The notes beneath the pieces are model-generated. The model was not told the DNA's origin, did no database searches, and worked only from the letters and a program-made list of their open reading frames with translations. A stretch of DNA of 64,000 nt from Candidatus Nyctobacter psychrophilus. Lineage in GTDB: Bacteria > Vulcanimicrobiota > Vulcanimicrobiia > Vulcanimicrobiales > Vulcanimicrobiaceae. Numbering within the stretch: position 1 is the first letter of the stretch; each line of letters begins with the position of its first letter. The DNA lies in assembly GCA_014305025.1 (NCBI GenBank), contig JACRTY010000034.1:1-64000 (forward strand). Reading direction: 5' to 3'. The position numbers and the translations under genes are program-made. This document shows, piece by piece, positions 41,859 through 50,709 of the stretch.

Positions 41859-42449
41859 ATGGCAGCGAACGCTTGCCCGGTGGACACCTGCGCCGGGGGG
41901 TCTGAACCGCTCGATAGCGTCCTCGTCGACGCCGCCCGCGATGGTTCGAGCGAAGCCTTCGGCATGCTCGTCGACCGGTATCGCGCGCCCGTGGTCCGCT
42001 TGGCCTATCGCTTGACCCGTGACCGCGACGAAGCCAAAGACGTCGCGCAAGATGCGTTCCTGCGGGCGTATCGTCGCCTAGACGACTTTCGCCCCGAACG
42101 ACCGTTTGCACGCTGGCTGTTCGTCATCGCCCGCAATGCGTCGCTCGACGCCCTACGCCGCCGCCAGCGCGCGGCGCTCGCGCAACCCGAACCCGAGCGT
42201 CCTCCGGACCCCGGCCCCGAAGATTTGGTCCTGCGCAACGATGAGGCGGCGCGCGTTCACGCCGCGCTTGAAGCGCTGCCGGCGCACTACCGCAGCGTGC
42301 TGGAATTGTATTATCTGTCCGGACTGCGCTATCGCGAGATCGGGCTGGTGCTGGCGATTCCGATCGGTACGGTCAAGACGTATCTTTCCCGCGCGAAACA
42401 GCGCTTACGCCGCGAACTCGACGAGGACGACCGGTTTCTCGCTGCCTGA
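41859..42449 (+). CDS. ECF RNA polymerase sigma factor
   Basis: A 196-aa ECF sigma factor with region 2 (FGMLVDRYRAPVVRLAYRLT, DEAKDVAQDAFLRAYRRLDD, RPFARWLFVIARNASLDALR) and region 4 (LPAHYRSVLELYYLSGLRYR, IGLVLAIPIGTVKTYLSRAK). Similar to the sigma factor at 12902-13504. No anti-sigma gene follows: the next gene downstream is convergent, 13 nt away. Regulation may involve the divergent MarR protein, which is only positional inference. Confidence 0.93.
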   Translation: MAANACPVDTCAGGSEPLDSVLVDAARDGSSEAFGMLVDRYRAPVVRLAYRLTRDRDEAKDVAQDAFLRAYRRLDDFRPERPFARWLFVIARNASLDALRRRQRAALAQPEPERPPDPGPEDLVLRNDEAARVHAALEALPAHYRSVLELYYLSGLRYREIGLVLAIPIGTVKTYLSRAKQRLRRELDEDDRFLAA

Positions 42450-42462
42450 GATTTTCAGCGAA

Positions 42463-42912
42463 CTACTTTGGAACGGGGCTCGACGCTGGCGTTACGGGCT
42501 TCGCCAAGTTCGCGCAGGCAACGTACGTTTCGAGATCGCTAAGCGATTTGTGAACGTTGACCGCGTAGTTCCCGGCCGTCAAATCGGCCAGCGAAGCCTT
42601 GACGGTCGAGGTCGATTTGCCGTCGACCACGTTGGTCAACGGGTATGCGACGGAGCCGAGTTTGGCGCACGTGCCGGTGTGAATGTGGGCCGGCTGAGCG
42701 CCGGCCGGGGCACCCGTCATGGCAATCGTCACGGTCGTCGAACCCTTGCCGGCGGGGGCCAGCGAGACCGTCCCCGTTTCACCCGAACCGTTCTCGGCCG
42801 AGAATTGGTAGCTCTGCAAGGGGGCCGCCGGTTTCATCGCGTCCTGCGCGAGCACGGGGGTCGCGAGCAGCGCCACGGCGGCGCAGGATATGGCAAGGCG
42901 ATGGACGTTCAT
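42463..42912 (-). CDS. Exported CHRD-like/SOD-like small beta protein
   Basis: A 149-aa secreted protein: signal peptide RLAISCAAVALLATPVLAQD, then a single beta-barrel domain with QSYQFSAENGSGETGTVSLA, STTVTIAMTGAPAGAQPAHI, HTGTCAKLGSVAYPLTNVVD and NYAVNVHKSLSDLETYVACA. The paired HIHTG and VHKS segments resemble CHRD or Cu/Zn-SOD-like folds with His side chains, but a full metal site is not evident. Two Cys (in GTCAK and VACAN) could form a disulfide. Function unknown. Confidence 0.75.
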   Translation of the reverse strand: MNVHRLAISCAAVALLATPVLAQDAMKPAAPLQSYQFSAENGSGETGTVSLAPAGKGSTTVTIAMTGAPAGAQPAHIHTGTCAKLGSVAYPLTNVVDGKSTSTVKASLADLTAGNYAVNVHKSLSDLETYVACANLAKPVTPASSPVPK

Positions 42913-42970
42913 GCGGCCCGCTTCCGGAGGGCGAACGAGCACGCCTGCAGAGCGGCAAGGCGACCCCTGC

Positions 42971-43675
42971 TCAACGGCGCCGCTTCCCCCGGGGCTGCTC
43001 GGGATGTCGCGGGCGGAACGGTAGTCCGGGCACGAACGACCGATCGTGACGCAGGCTGCGGTCGACGTCTTCGCACCCGATGGGCGTGAACGCGGCGCAA
43101 TCGTGCGGCCGTGCTTCATAGATACCGCAATAGTGACGGCCCGACGTGGCGCCCTTGAGGAACACGCAGCGGCTGGCGATGTCGTCCGTCACCTTCTTGA
43201 GATAACCGATGGCGTACCCGTCGGCCGACTCACGCTGCACGACGTATGACCGTAGGGCGTCCTCATACGAGATGCCCAGGTGAGCGGCGATCCGTTGCAC
43301 GTCTTCCCGGTTGACGAACGGCTCGTATCCGCTGCAGCATTCGGCGCAGCCGGGCGGGCAGGCGACGTTATCGGGCATGTCGCGCACGTGCTTGCGCGCG
43401 AGGTCGATCACAGCGCCGATGGCCCGCACGAATTCAGGGTCGTCGTTGTACTTGTACGACCACTCCTTTTGGGTGACTTCGTTCGCGTTGTAGCGGTGCG
43501 TCGTCTTCTGATTGTAGGTAAGCGTGATGTGCTCTTCGGTGATCTCGATGTTCGCAACCGAGCGGATCGGCTCGACATCCATCAGTTCGAGGTGCGTCGG
43601 CTGCCGGGTGCGGGACGTGAAGGCGCGGAGTTCGCGCAGCGCGGCGTGCGAGATCAGATCGATCGTCTCGTGCAT
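42971..43675 (-). CDS. YkgJ-family Cys-cluster (putative metal-binding) protein
   Basis: A 234-aa cytoplasmic protein. The core CPPGCAECCSGYEPFV with later CVFLKG, HYCGIYEARPHDCAAF and IGCEDVD gives the Cys spacing of the YkgJ/Fe-S-like zinc-or-iron-chelating family. The N-terminal 110 residues (ELMDVEPIRSVANIEITEEH, HRYNANEVTQKEWSYKYNDD) are a lineage-specific extension. Exact biochemical role unknown for the family. The start is the ATG giving MHETIDLISH; the frame is open further but uninformative. Confidence 0.85.
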   Translation of the reverse strand: MHETIDLISHAALRELRAFTSRTRQPTHLELMDVEPIRSVANIEITEEHITLTYNQKTTHRYNANEVTQKEWSYKYNDDPEFVRAIGAVIDLARKHVRDMPDNVACPPGCAECCSGYEPFVNREDVQRIAAHLGISYEDALRSYVVQRESADGYAIGYLKKVTDDIASRCVFLKGATSGRHYCGIYEARPHDCAAFTPIGCEDVDRSLRHDRSFVPGLPFRPRHPEQPRGKRRR

Positions 43676-43784
43676 GGTACAACAGTTCGCGCCGGATCCG
43701 CGCGGGCCCCGCGACGTTGCGGGCGAATCGTACGTTGACAGCGATGTACGCCCACCGTCTTCACCGCCATTACAAAGGAATGCC

Positions 43785-44339
43785 ATGTTGCTGTACCGCC
43801 GCCTTGCCGCCGTCGCCATCGCCGCGGCCTGCGTTCTGCCAGCGTCCGCCGGAGCGGCTTCCGGGAACGGGCTGCGCACCAAGATCGTCTCCGCATTCGA
43901 CCGGGTGCATTCCTACAAGCTCACGGTGCTCGGTTCGGTCCGTTCGCTCGGCGTTTTCGTCAAACCGGACAAATACCAGATGACGACGATGTTCCAAGGC
44001 AAGCCGATCAAGACGATTCTGATCGGACAGAACTACTGGACGTATTCCGCGGGCAAATGGCAGAAGTCGGGCACCGCGACGAACAATCTCGACGTCGATA
44101 TCGCCGGGCTGTTACGCAACGCGAAGAGCAACCCCGGCGCGCCATTCGTGGCGCAGCCCGAACAGATCCAGGACGGCAAAAAAGTCGGCACCTTCGCCTA
44201 CACGTTCAAGAACGGCACGCAAGAGGTGTGCAACTACGACAAGACGACGTATCGCGTCACGCGCTGCAAAGCCGAGGAGCTAACGCTGCTCTACTCGGAC
44301 TACAACAACCCGCGCAATACGGTCGCGAACCCGCGCTAA
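43785..44339 (+). CDS. Exported LolA-like/outer-membrane-lipoprotein-carrier-fold protein
   Basis: A 184-aa secreted protein with signal peptide LAAVAIAAACVLPASAGAAS. The mature part has an incomplete-barrel pattern: IVSAFDRVHSYKLTVLGSVR, FVKPDKYQMTTMFQGKPIKT, ILIGQNYWTYSAGKWQKSG, VGTFAYTFKNGTQEVCNYDK. This resembles LolA or DUF-type periplasmic lipid-binding folds. AAAGGA precedes the ATG. The protein at 54364-54981 has a similar layout. It may carry a lipid or lipoprotein; not proven. Confidence 0.68.
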   Translation: MLLYRRLAAVAIAAACVLPASAGAASGNGLRTKIVSAFDRVHSYKLTVLGSVRSLGVFVKPDKYQMTTMFQGKPIKTILIGQNYWTYSAGKWQKSGTATNNLDVDIAGLLRNAKSNPGAPFVAQPEQIQDGKKVGTFAYTFKNGTQEVCNYDKTTYRVTRCKAEELTLLYSDYNNPRNTVANPR

Positions 44340-44370
44340 AGATCGCTCTTTCGGGCGCGCCTGTTCGCGT

Positions 44371-45543
44371 TCACGGAGCGTGCGAAGGCGCGTCCAGCGC
44401 CAGCGCCGTCATGATCTCGACGCCGGTGGCCAGCGCAGCTTCGTCGATGTCGAACTTTCCATGATGGTGCGGGTAGCTCGTGCGCGCGTCGCTGCTCGAA
44501 CCGAGCATGAAGTAACACGCCGGCACGCGCTCGGCGAAAAACGAGAAATCTTCAGCCCCCATGTGCCGCTCGGCGGTGGCGACTCGCGTTTCGCCGAGCG
44601 TCCGTTCGGCGAGCATGCGAACGTATTGGGTTTGCGTCGCATCGTTTGACGTAACCGGGTAGCGCCACAGATAGTCGAACGTATAGGTGGCGCCCGAGGC
44701 GTCGCACACGCCGCGCAGCACGCGCTCGATCCGCTCCGCCATCTTCGCGCGCACGCCGTGATCGAAGGCGCGCACGGTACCGAGCAACGACACGGACGAC
44801 GGGATCACGTTGTGCGTCGTTCCGCCGTGAACCGCGCCGATCGTAACGACCGCCGGCTCCACCGGATCGACCTGACGGCTGACGACCTTCTGCACGCTCG
44901 TGATGAACTCGGCGGCAACCAGGATCGGATCCACCGAAAGGTGCGGCGCGGCTCCGTGTCCTCCGTGGCCCTCGATGCGTATCTCGATCGAATCGCTCGA
45001 GGCGTAGAAGGGCCCTTCACGAAAGCCGAGCACTCCGGCCGGTAACTGGGAAAACAAGTGCAACCCGTATGCGCGTTCGATGCCGAACCGCTCGAGCATC
45101 CCGGCTTCGACCATGGCCTTCGCTCCGCCGCGGCCTTCCTCGGCGGGCTGAAAGCAAAACACGACCGTGCCGGCGAGCTCCTTGCGGCGCTCCGCCACAA
45201 GCCGGGCCGCACCCAACAGCATCGCAACGTGACCGTCGTGACCGCACGCGTGCATCTTCCCGGGCACCCGGGACGCATACGCATGTTGGTTCTCTTCGGG
45301 TAACGGTAAGGCATCCATATCGGCGCGCAGCATGATCGTCTTACCGGCCCGTTCGCTGCGCGCGACGCCGACGACGCCCGTGACCCCGATGCCTTCGTGG
45401 ACCTCGAACCCGTACGAGCGTAGCCTCGTTGCGACGATGCCGGCGGTGCGCACTTCTTCGAAGCCCAGTTCAGGCTGCGCGTGCAGATCGCGCCGGGTCG
45501 CGATCACTTCGTCGATGAGATCGCGCGGCAAGAGAGTCGTCAT
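44371..45543 (-). CDS. M20D-family amidohydrolase (N-acyl amino acid / IAA-conjugate hydrolase type)
   Basis: A 390-aa metallopeptidase-fold hydrolase that cleaves N-acyl or peptide-like amides. Blocks: ATRRDLHAQPELGFEEVRTA, IMLRADMDALPLPEENQHAY, GKMHACGHDGHVAMLLGAAR (metal His/Asp), FCFQPAEEGRGGAKAMVEAG (metal Glu pair), GHGGHGAAPHLSVDPILVAA (dimerisation lid), and MGAEDFSFFAERVPACYFML near the C-terminus. The ATG giving MTTLLPRDLI is used. Divergent from the ROK kinase gene. Substrate not determinable. Confidence 0.95.
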   Translation of the reverse strand: MTTLLPRDLIDEVIATRRDLHAQPELGFEEVRTAGIVATRLRSYGFEVHEGIGVTGVVGVARSERAGKTIMLRADMDALPLPEENQHAYASRVPGKMHACGHDGHVAMLLGAARLVAERRKELAGTVVFCFQPAEEGRGGAKAMVEAGMLERFGIERAYGLHLFSQLPAGVLGFREGPFYASSDSIEIRIEGHGGHGAAPHLSVDPILVAAEFITSVQKVVSRQVDPVEPAVVTIGAVHGGTTHNVIPSSVSLLGTVRAFDHGVRAKMAERIERVLRGVCDASGATYTFDYLWRYPVTSNDATQTQYVRMLAERTLGETRVATAERHMGAEDFSFFAERVPACYFMLGSSSDARTSYPHHHGKFDIDEAALATGVEIMTALALDAPSHAP

Positions 45544-45628
45544 GCGGCGCGCGTTCGACGCACCGGCGGCCAGCCTCCCGTTGGAACGCAGCGGCAGGGA
45601 GTCCCGCGGAACCGGGCAAGGTGGGCGC

Positions 45629-46594
45629 ATGAAGACGATCGGCGTCGACCTCGGTGGCTCTCACGTTCTCGCCACGCTGATCGAGGACGACGGCACGATC
45701 TCCGACCGTTCCGAACGCGATGTCGTCGACCATGGTTTCGATGCCGCCGTCGCGACGATTGCTGCGGTCATCGACGACGTCCTGGGCCGCACGAAGGAAA
45801 AATTCGTTTCGGCCATCGGACTGGGCTCACCCGGAAACATCGATCTGGAGACCGGCACGATCATCTACTCGCCCAATTTCGGATGGCGCGACGCGCCGCT
45901 CGGAGAGCGCCTGCGCGAGCGTTTCACGCAGCCGGTTTTGATCGCCAACGATGCACGTTGCGCGACCTTGGGTGAACACACGTACGGCACGGGCCGTAAT
46001 AAACCAAACTTCGTGCTGTTGACGTTGGGCACGGGCATCGGTGGCGGCATCGTCGCCGAGGGCAAGCTGCTGATCGGCAGCGGAGCGGGAGCGGGCGAGA
46101 TCGGTCACCACCAGGTCCGCGGCGGCGACGGCTTTTATTGCAACTGCGGAAAAATCGGCTGCTTCGAAGCGCAGGCATCGGGGACCGGCTTGATCCGCCA
46201 CGCGCTGGCCGTCGGCGCGTCGTTTCCCCGCAGCGAACTGGTCAGCGGCAAGCCGGGAAAGTTAAGCTCAAAAGCGATTCGCCGCGCCGCGGAAGCCGGC
46301 GATCCCCATGCGCTGGCAGCGTGGACGCGCTACGTCGAAGACCTCTCGCGGGGCCTAGCCAACGTCATAGCGTTCGTGAATCCTGAAGTGATCGCGCTCG
46401 GCGGCGGCGTGGCGAGCGCCGGGGCTTTCATGCTCGACGCCGTCCGCCCGCGCGTCGATGAATTGACGACGATGGTCCGGCGCGGCCGCACGCAGATCGT
46501 AACGGCCGCCCTGGGCAACGACGCCGGCGCGATCGGAGCGGCAACGATGGCGCGCCGCGGCGGCTTACTCGCGCAGGAGCCTCAAGAATCGTAG
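45629..46594 (+). CDS. ROK-family sugar kinase (glucokinase-like)
   Basis: A 321-aa cytoplasmic sugar kinase. Phosphate-1 motif GVDLGGSHVLATLI at the start, GLGSPGNIDLETGTI, NDARCATLGEHTYGTG, LTLGTGIGGGIVAEGKLLIG (adenosine/phosphate-2), and the ROK zinc signature CNCGKIGCFEAQASG. GEIGHHQVRGGDG carries the catalytic Glu/His. It probably phosphorylates glucose or an N-acetyl sugar. A DNA-binding domain is absent, so it is an enzyme rather than a ROK repressor. Confidence 0.94.
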   Translation: MKTIGVDLGGSHVLATLIEDDGTISDRSERDVVDHGFDAAVATIAAVIDDVLGRTKEKFVSAIGLGSPGNIDLETGTIIYSPNFGWRDAPLGERLRERFTQPVLIANDARCATLGEHTYGTGRNKPNFVLLTLGTGIGGGIVAEGKLLIGSGAGAGEIGHHQVRGGDGFYCNCGKIGCFEAQASGTGLIRHALAVGASFPRSELVSGKPGKLSSKAIRRAAEAGDPHALAAWTRYVEDLSRGLANVIAFVNPEVIALGGGVASAGAFMLDAVRPRVDELTTMVRRGRTQIVTAALGNDAGAIGAATMARRGGLLAQEPQES

Positions 46595-46721
46595 CCGAGC
46601 CTTTTCGTATCCGTATCGCAGGTCGAGGCCGCACACTGCGTGCTCCGATCGGGCCGCAGCCGCGATTCCATGCTCAGCGGCGTCGTCGGGCCGCGCGAAA
46701 GGTGATTCCGGCGACTATCCG

Positions 46722-47915
46722 CTACAGCCCGGCCACCAGCGGCGTCAACGGCAGCGCATCGGAGAACTCGCCGCAGGCGATGTTCGCGATCAACTCGGCA
46801 ATGCGGCGCGAACTGCCCCGGGGCGCGACCGAGGCTTGGCGGTCCCGCATCGATTGTAGGCGTTCGAGGTTCGTGACGATGCGGCGCACTGAGCGAACGA
46901 CGTCGGCGGTGGTCAGCGCGACGACGCCGATACCGTTGGTGCGCACGTAGTCGAGGTTGCCGCGCTCCTGACCGGGGATGAAGTCGTACACGACCACGGG
47001 AACTTCGGCGAGGCTCGCCTCAGCGATCGTGCCCGGGCCGGCTTTGGTGACGAGCAAGTCGGCGGCCCGCATCAGCTCGGCCACGTTATCGCAGTATCCG
47101 AGGACCGTTAGCGGCGTAAGAAGCGTCGGCGCGAGTTCGTCGAGCTTCGTGCGCAACGCCGCATTGCGTCCGGTGATGACCACCAAGTGCAGCGGCATCT
47201 TCGATTTGGCGAGCGCGAGCGTCGTCGGGAGAAGTTTCCCGCCCCCTTCGCCACCCGCCATCAGCAGCGCGATCGTCTTATCGGCCGGCAATCCAAGGGC
47301 CGCGCGCAACTGTTGCTTGGTCTCGGAAACGTCTTCAAATTTGGGATGGACGGGATGGCCGAGATGATAGATTCGCTCTTTGGCGATGCCCCGCTCGCGC
47401 GCGCGCTGATAGACTTCGCGCGCCGGGACGACGACCGCGTCGACTTCGGGAACGAGCCAGCCCTCGTGCACGCGCCCGAGGTCCGTCACGACGGTCAATA
47501 CGGGAACGTCCAACATGCCGGCATCGGAGCGTGCGCGCAACGCGGCGTGGTTGAGCAAGGGATGCACGGAAACGATGATGTCGGGCTTATAACTGCGGAA
47601 CAAGGCGCACAAGCGTTGACGATAGAGCGGCTCGCAAAAACGCACGACGTTACGGAAGCGGCGCTTTCCGTTGGTCACGTGGTAGAGCGCGCCGTAGATC
47701 GGCGGCGCAAAGCGCAGCGCCGCGCTGTATGCGGGCCCCAGTTTGGAGAGGGGGAAGCTGCAGTGGGAGGCGACGTCTTCAATGCGATGCGCGAAGCGGA
47801 GCGGCTCGCCGTGGGGGCCGACCCTCGTTTGATCGAGCGCGGCAACGATCGCGTTCGCGGCGCTGCGGTGTCCGCCACCCGTGTCGGAGATGAGGAGAAG
47901 GACCCGCTTGGTCAT
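46722..47915 (-). CDS. GT28 diacylglycerol glycosyltransferase (MGDG-synthase/UgtP-like)
   Basis: A 397-aa GT-B enzyme of the MGDG synthase family: VLLLISDTGGGHRSAANAIV (N-terminal acceptor motif), FPLSKLGPAYSAALRFAPPI, YKPDIIVSVHPLLNHAALRA, VLTVVTDLGRVHEGWLVPEV, MAGGEGGGKLLPTTLALAK and VTKAGPGTIAEASLAEVPVV (UDP-sugar site). Such enzymes transfer Gal or Glc to diacylglycerol, making membrane glycolipids. A hydroxylase-like membrane protein gene precedes it by 10 nt, suggesting lipid modification in the same pathway. Confidence 0.92.
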   Translation of the reverse strand: MTKRVLLLISDTGGGHRSAANAIVAALDQTRVGPHGEPLRFAHRIEDVASHCSFPLSKLGPAYSAALRFAPPIYGALYHVTNGKRRFRNVVRFCEPLYRQRLCALFRSYKPDIIVSVHPLLNHAALRARSDAGMLDVPVLTVVTDLGRVHEGWLVPEVDAVVVPAREVYQRARERGIAKERIYHLGHPVHPKFEDVSETKQQLRAALGLPADKTIALLMAGGEGGGKLLPTTLALAKSKMPLHLVVITGRNAALRTKLDELAPTLLTPLTVLGYCDNVAELMRAADLLVTKAGPGTIAEASLAEVPVVVYDFIPGQERGNLDYVRTNGIGVVALTTADVVRSVRRIVTNLERLQSMRDRQASVAPRGSSRRIAELIANIACGEFSDALPLTPLVAGL

Positions 47916-47925
47916 CGAGCCCCGC

Positions 47926-48480
47926 TCATGCGCGCTGCGTCGTGCGCATCAAGCGGAGCGCACGAATGCGCTCGAGCCTCCGCAGTGCCGTGCGGCGACG
48001 GCGCTGAATGGACCGCACCGACTTCATGAACGCCCGGGCGGGGGCATCGTAGAAGCGGAAGATGTCGCCGAACTCGACGTCGGGGTTGCGGTGGTGGCCG
48101 TCGTGGTCTTCGGGCAAGACGATCGCCAGGGCGCGACAGAGGCGCACGAGCCACGGTGGGCTGACCCAACCGAGGTCGGTCGTGTGGCGCCACCACACGT
48201 GAAGCTGTCCCAGTACCAGACCCAACACCGCTCCGACCGCCGACCATGTCCCAAGCAGGCACAGCGGCCCGGCGATGATCAGATACGGCACCGCTCCGAG
48301 GAAGCCGTCGAGCATGACGGCCGGATCCTTGGAGAGGACCGCGTGATCCCAGTACGAGCGGCTGCGGTCGTGATGGGTGCGCAGGTGCAGCTTGAACCAG
48401 AGATGCTGCGGCACGTGGTACAAGAACGTGGACGCTAGATCGCCTACGACCAGCACGATGACGAGCGAAACGAAGAACAT
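47926..48480 (-). CDS. Fatty-acid-hydroxylase-like integral membrane protein
   Basis: A 184-aa membrane protein with three or four hydrophobic helices and His clusters: STFLYHVPQHLWFKLHLRTH-H-D, LGLVLGQLHVWWRHTTDLGW and LPEDHDGHHRNPDVEFGDIF. The HxxxH/HxxHH-like arrangement resembles the di-iron fatty acid hydroxylase/sterol desaturase superfamily, though shorter than usual. Co-transcribed with the MGDG-synthase-like gene 10 nt downstream. A GTG one codon upstream is an alternative start. Confidence 0.72.
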   Translation of the reverse strand: MFFVSLVIVLVVGDLASTFLYHVPQHLWFKLHLRTHHDRSRSYWDHAVLSKDPAVMLDGFLGAVPYLIIAGPLCLLGTWSAVGAVLGLVLGQLHVWWRHTTDLGWVSPPWLVRLCRALAIVLPEDHDGHHRNPDVEFGDIFRFYDAPARAFMKSVRSIQRRRRTALRRLERIRALRLMRTTQRA

Positions 48481-48489
48481 CACGACGCC

Positions 48490-49239
48490 GTGGCCCTCAT
48501 ACGATTACAGATCACCTTGAACTCCAACGCTGCCAAACATGCCTTTGGGTCGACCGTCCGCCGCTCCCTGCCCATTGTGGCAGGACTCCTGCTCACGCGT
48601 TGCACCCTTCCGTCCTTGCCTCCGCCAGAATCGGGCTTTTTCTTCTTAGCCCCGCCCGACCTCACGCTGCTCCAGGAACGAGCGCTGACGTGGCATCCGT
48701 CTCTCGGAGCTTCGGAACTGCGCGGCCTACGGCTCTTATACGATACCCCGCTTCCTGCCGCTCCAACGCTCGCCGCGGTTCACTCGATCGTGCGCGCCAA
48801 CCATCGGCTCCAGCCTTTCGACGCGTTGGTGCTCGCGGCTCAAGCGGTTGCCGATGCGCGCCGGCAGGGGCTAGACTACGGATTTTTCTGTGCGACGTTA
48901 CTGCAAGAGTCGGCTTTCGCCCCGGATGCGGTTTCGGCGGCCGGCGCAATCGGCATCGCTCAGTTTACGCTCGACACCGCTGCGGCCGAGGGCGTCGACC
49001 CCTTCGACTGGCGCGACGCGATGCGCGGCTCGGCCGCGTTGCTCGCTCGCTACGTGACCGCGTACACCGGCGGCTATCCCGATCCGTATGCCGTCGCGCT
49101 CGCCGCGTACAACGCCGGTCCGGGAAGCGTCGCCTACTACCACGGCGTCCCGCCGTATGCCGAGACGCGCGAGTACGTCGCTGACATTTACGATCGGTGG
49201 GCGCGCGTTCTCAGCGACGCGTCGCCGCGCGGCCAGTAA
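48490..49239 (+). CDS. Lytic transglycosylase (SLT domain)
   Basis: A 249-aa exported murein hydrolase. The C-terminal SLT domain shows FFCATLLQESAFAPDAVSAA (catalytic Glu in QESAF), GAIGIAQFTLDTAAAEGVDP and VALAAYNAGPGSVAYYHGVP, the classic E-S, G-x-x-Q and AYNAG motifs. The N-terminus has a hydrophobic segment SLPIVAGLLLTRC, which may be a signal or a weak lipoprotein site. GTG start, only 9 nt from the divergent hydroxylase-like start. Cleaves peptidoglycan to 1,6-anhydro muropeptides. Confidence 0.93.
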   Translation: MALIRLQITLNSNAAKHAFGSTVRRSLPIVAGLLLTRCTLPSLPPPESGFFFLAPPDLTLLQERALTWHPSLGASELRGLRLLYDTPLPAAPTLAAVHSIVRANHRLQPFDALVLAAQAVADARRQGLDYGFFCATLLQESAFAPDAVSAAGAIGIAQFTLDTAAAEGVDPFDWRDAMRGSAALLARYVTAYTGGYPDPYAVALAAYNAGPGSVAYYHGVPPYAETREYVADIYDRWARVLSDASPRGQ

Positions 49240-49278
49240 AAAGTTCCGCCGTTTCGCCGACCCGGTCTGGGGAAAAGG

Positions 49279-50229
49279 GTGGCGGTGACGCCCGAGCAGC
49301 GTATGCGAGAGGCCGGCGAGCGCGTGGTCGAAGTCATCGCGCGCCAAGAGTGGCTCAATCCGTGGGGCTACAAACTCGAACACGCGATGGCGGTCGGTTG
49401 GAATTTGCTGGGCGGCCGCCGCGATCGCGTGCGCAACGTGCTCCATGGGACGTGGCTCGGACATCCGCTGCACCCGATGCTGACCGACGTGCCGCTCGGG
49501 GCCTGGACGATGGCCTTCGCGTTCGACTGCCTCGACGTGCGCTCGCGCGAGCATGCCCACTTCGCCCCTGCGGCCCAGATGGCGCTCGGCGTCGGCATCG
49601 TGGGTGGCGCCGGCGCCGCCCTCACCGGCCTCACCGATTGGCAGTACACCCACGACGACGCTCGCAGAACCGGTCTCGTCCACGGCATGCTCAACCTGAC
49701 GGCCCTCGGGCTGAGTGTATGGTCGTGGTCGCGGCGGCGCACGCAGCGCGACGGCCCCAGCCGCCTCGCCTCGGGTCTCGGTTACGCGCTCGCACTGGGC
49801 AGCGCGTTTTTAGGCGGCAATCTCGTCTTCCGGGAACGCATCGGCGTGGACCGGACAGAGCATCCGCTCGAACCGCGCGAGTTCGTGCCCGTTCTCTTCG
49901 AAAGCGAACTGGTCGACGAACGGCCGCAGCACGTACGGGCCGGTGATGCCGACGTGATTCTCGTGCGCAGCGGCGGCCGGCTGTATGCATACGGCGAACA
50001 TTGCCCGCATTTGGGAGCGCCCTTGTCGGACGGTTGGTTGTCGGATGGGGGCATCGTTTGCCCGTGGCACGGAGCACGCTTCGAGCTGAGCACGGGTTCG
50101 ACGGTGAAGGGTCCTGCGACGTCGCGCCTGACCCGTTTTGAAACCTGCGTGCGCGACGGACGGATCGAGGTGCGCCTGCTCGCACCCGAGCACGAAGCCG
50201 TCCCACGAACGACGGCCAGACAGCGTTGA
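49279..50229 (+). CDS. DUF2231 membrane domain fused to Rieske [2Fe-2S] domain
   Basis: A 316-aa protein. The N-terminal half (residues about 55-190) is a DUF2231-like four-helix membrane domain: LHGTWLGHPLHPMLTDVPLG, MALGVGIVGGAGAALTGLTD and GLVHGMLNLTALGLSVWSWS, with His positions able to bind haem. The C-terminal 105 residues form a Rieske ferredoxin: RLYAYGEHCPHLGAPLSDGW and GGIVCPWHGARFELSTGSTV supply Cys-x-His and Cys-x2-His. The fusion suggests a membrane redox module. Its stop overlaps the hemerythrin start (TTGA). Confidence 0.9.
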   Translation: MAVTPEQRMREAGERVVEVIARQEWLNPWGYKLEHAMAVGWNLLGGRRDRVRNVLHGTWLGHPLHPMLTDVPLGAWTMAFAFDCLDVRSREHAHFAPAAQMALGVGIVGGAGAALTGLTDWQYTHDDARRTGLVHGMLNLTALGLSVWSWSRRRTQRDGPSRLASGLGYALALGSAFLGGNLVFRERIGVDRTEHPLEPREFVPVLFESELVDERPQHVRAGDADVILVRSGGRLYAYGEHCPHLGAPLSDGWLSDGGIVCPWHGARFELSTGSTVKGPATSRLTRFETCVRDGRIEVRLLAPEHEAVPRTTARQR

Positions 50230-50705
50230 AAGCCGACGACGTTCTGATCGAGCACCACGGCGTGTTACGCTCGCTCTTGACGCGCATCGCGTCGATGCCG
50301 GGCTCCGACGGCGAACGGCGGCGGCTGCTCGACGAACTGATCGACGAGTTGAACATTCACACCAAGATCGAGGAGCAGCTCTTCTATCCCGCGGCGCGCG
50401 CCGTGAGCCGGCTCGTCGATATCTCATTTGCCGAACATCGCCAACTCGACGATCAGGTGGCCGTGGTTCTACGCACGCCAATCGAGAGCGAACGCTTCGA
50501 CGAAGAATTCCGCGCACTGCGCGCTGGCGTGGAAGAGCACGCCGGCGAGGAAGAGCGCATCATGTTTCCGGAGTGCCGTGCGCTCGGTGAAGCAGAGCTT
50601 GAGGCGCTGGGAGGGCGGTTGCAGCGCCGTTTGGAGCAGCTTCGCAGATCGAAGGTCGCGCGCGCACTCATCGTCCTCAAGCGCGAAACACTGCGGCGGG
50701 TCTGA
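50226..50705 (+). CDS. Hemerythrin-like HHE-domain protein
   Basis: A 159-aa four-helix-bundle protein predicted to bind a di-iron centre: LIEHHGVLRSLLTRIASM, DELIDELNIHTKIEEQLFYP, ISFAEHRQLDDQVAVVL and LRAGVEEHAGEEERIMFPE. The His/Glu positions match HHE domains, which sense or handle O2, NO or peroxide. TTG start overlapping the Rieske-fusion stop, indicating translational coupling and a shared redox role. Confidence 0.9.
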   Translation: MKADDVLIEHHGVLRSLLTRIASMPGSDGERRRLLDELIDELNIHTKIEEQLFYPAARAVSRLVDISFAEHRQLDDQVAVVLRTPIESERFDEEFRALRAGVEEHAGEEERIMFPECRALGEAELEALGGRLQRRLEQLRRSKVARALIVLKRETLRRV

Positions 50706-50709
50706 CCCT

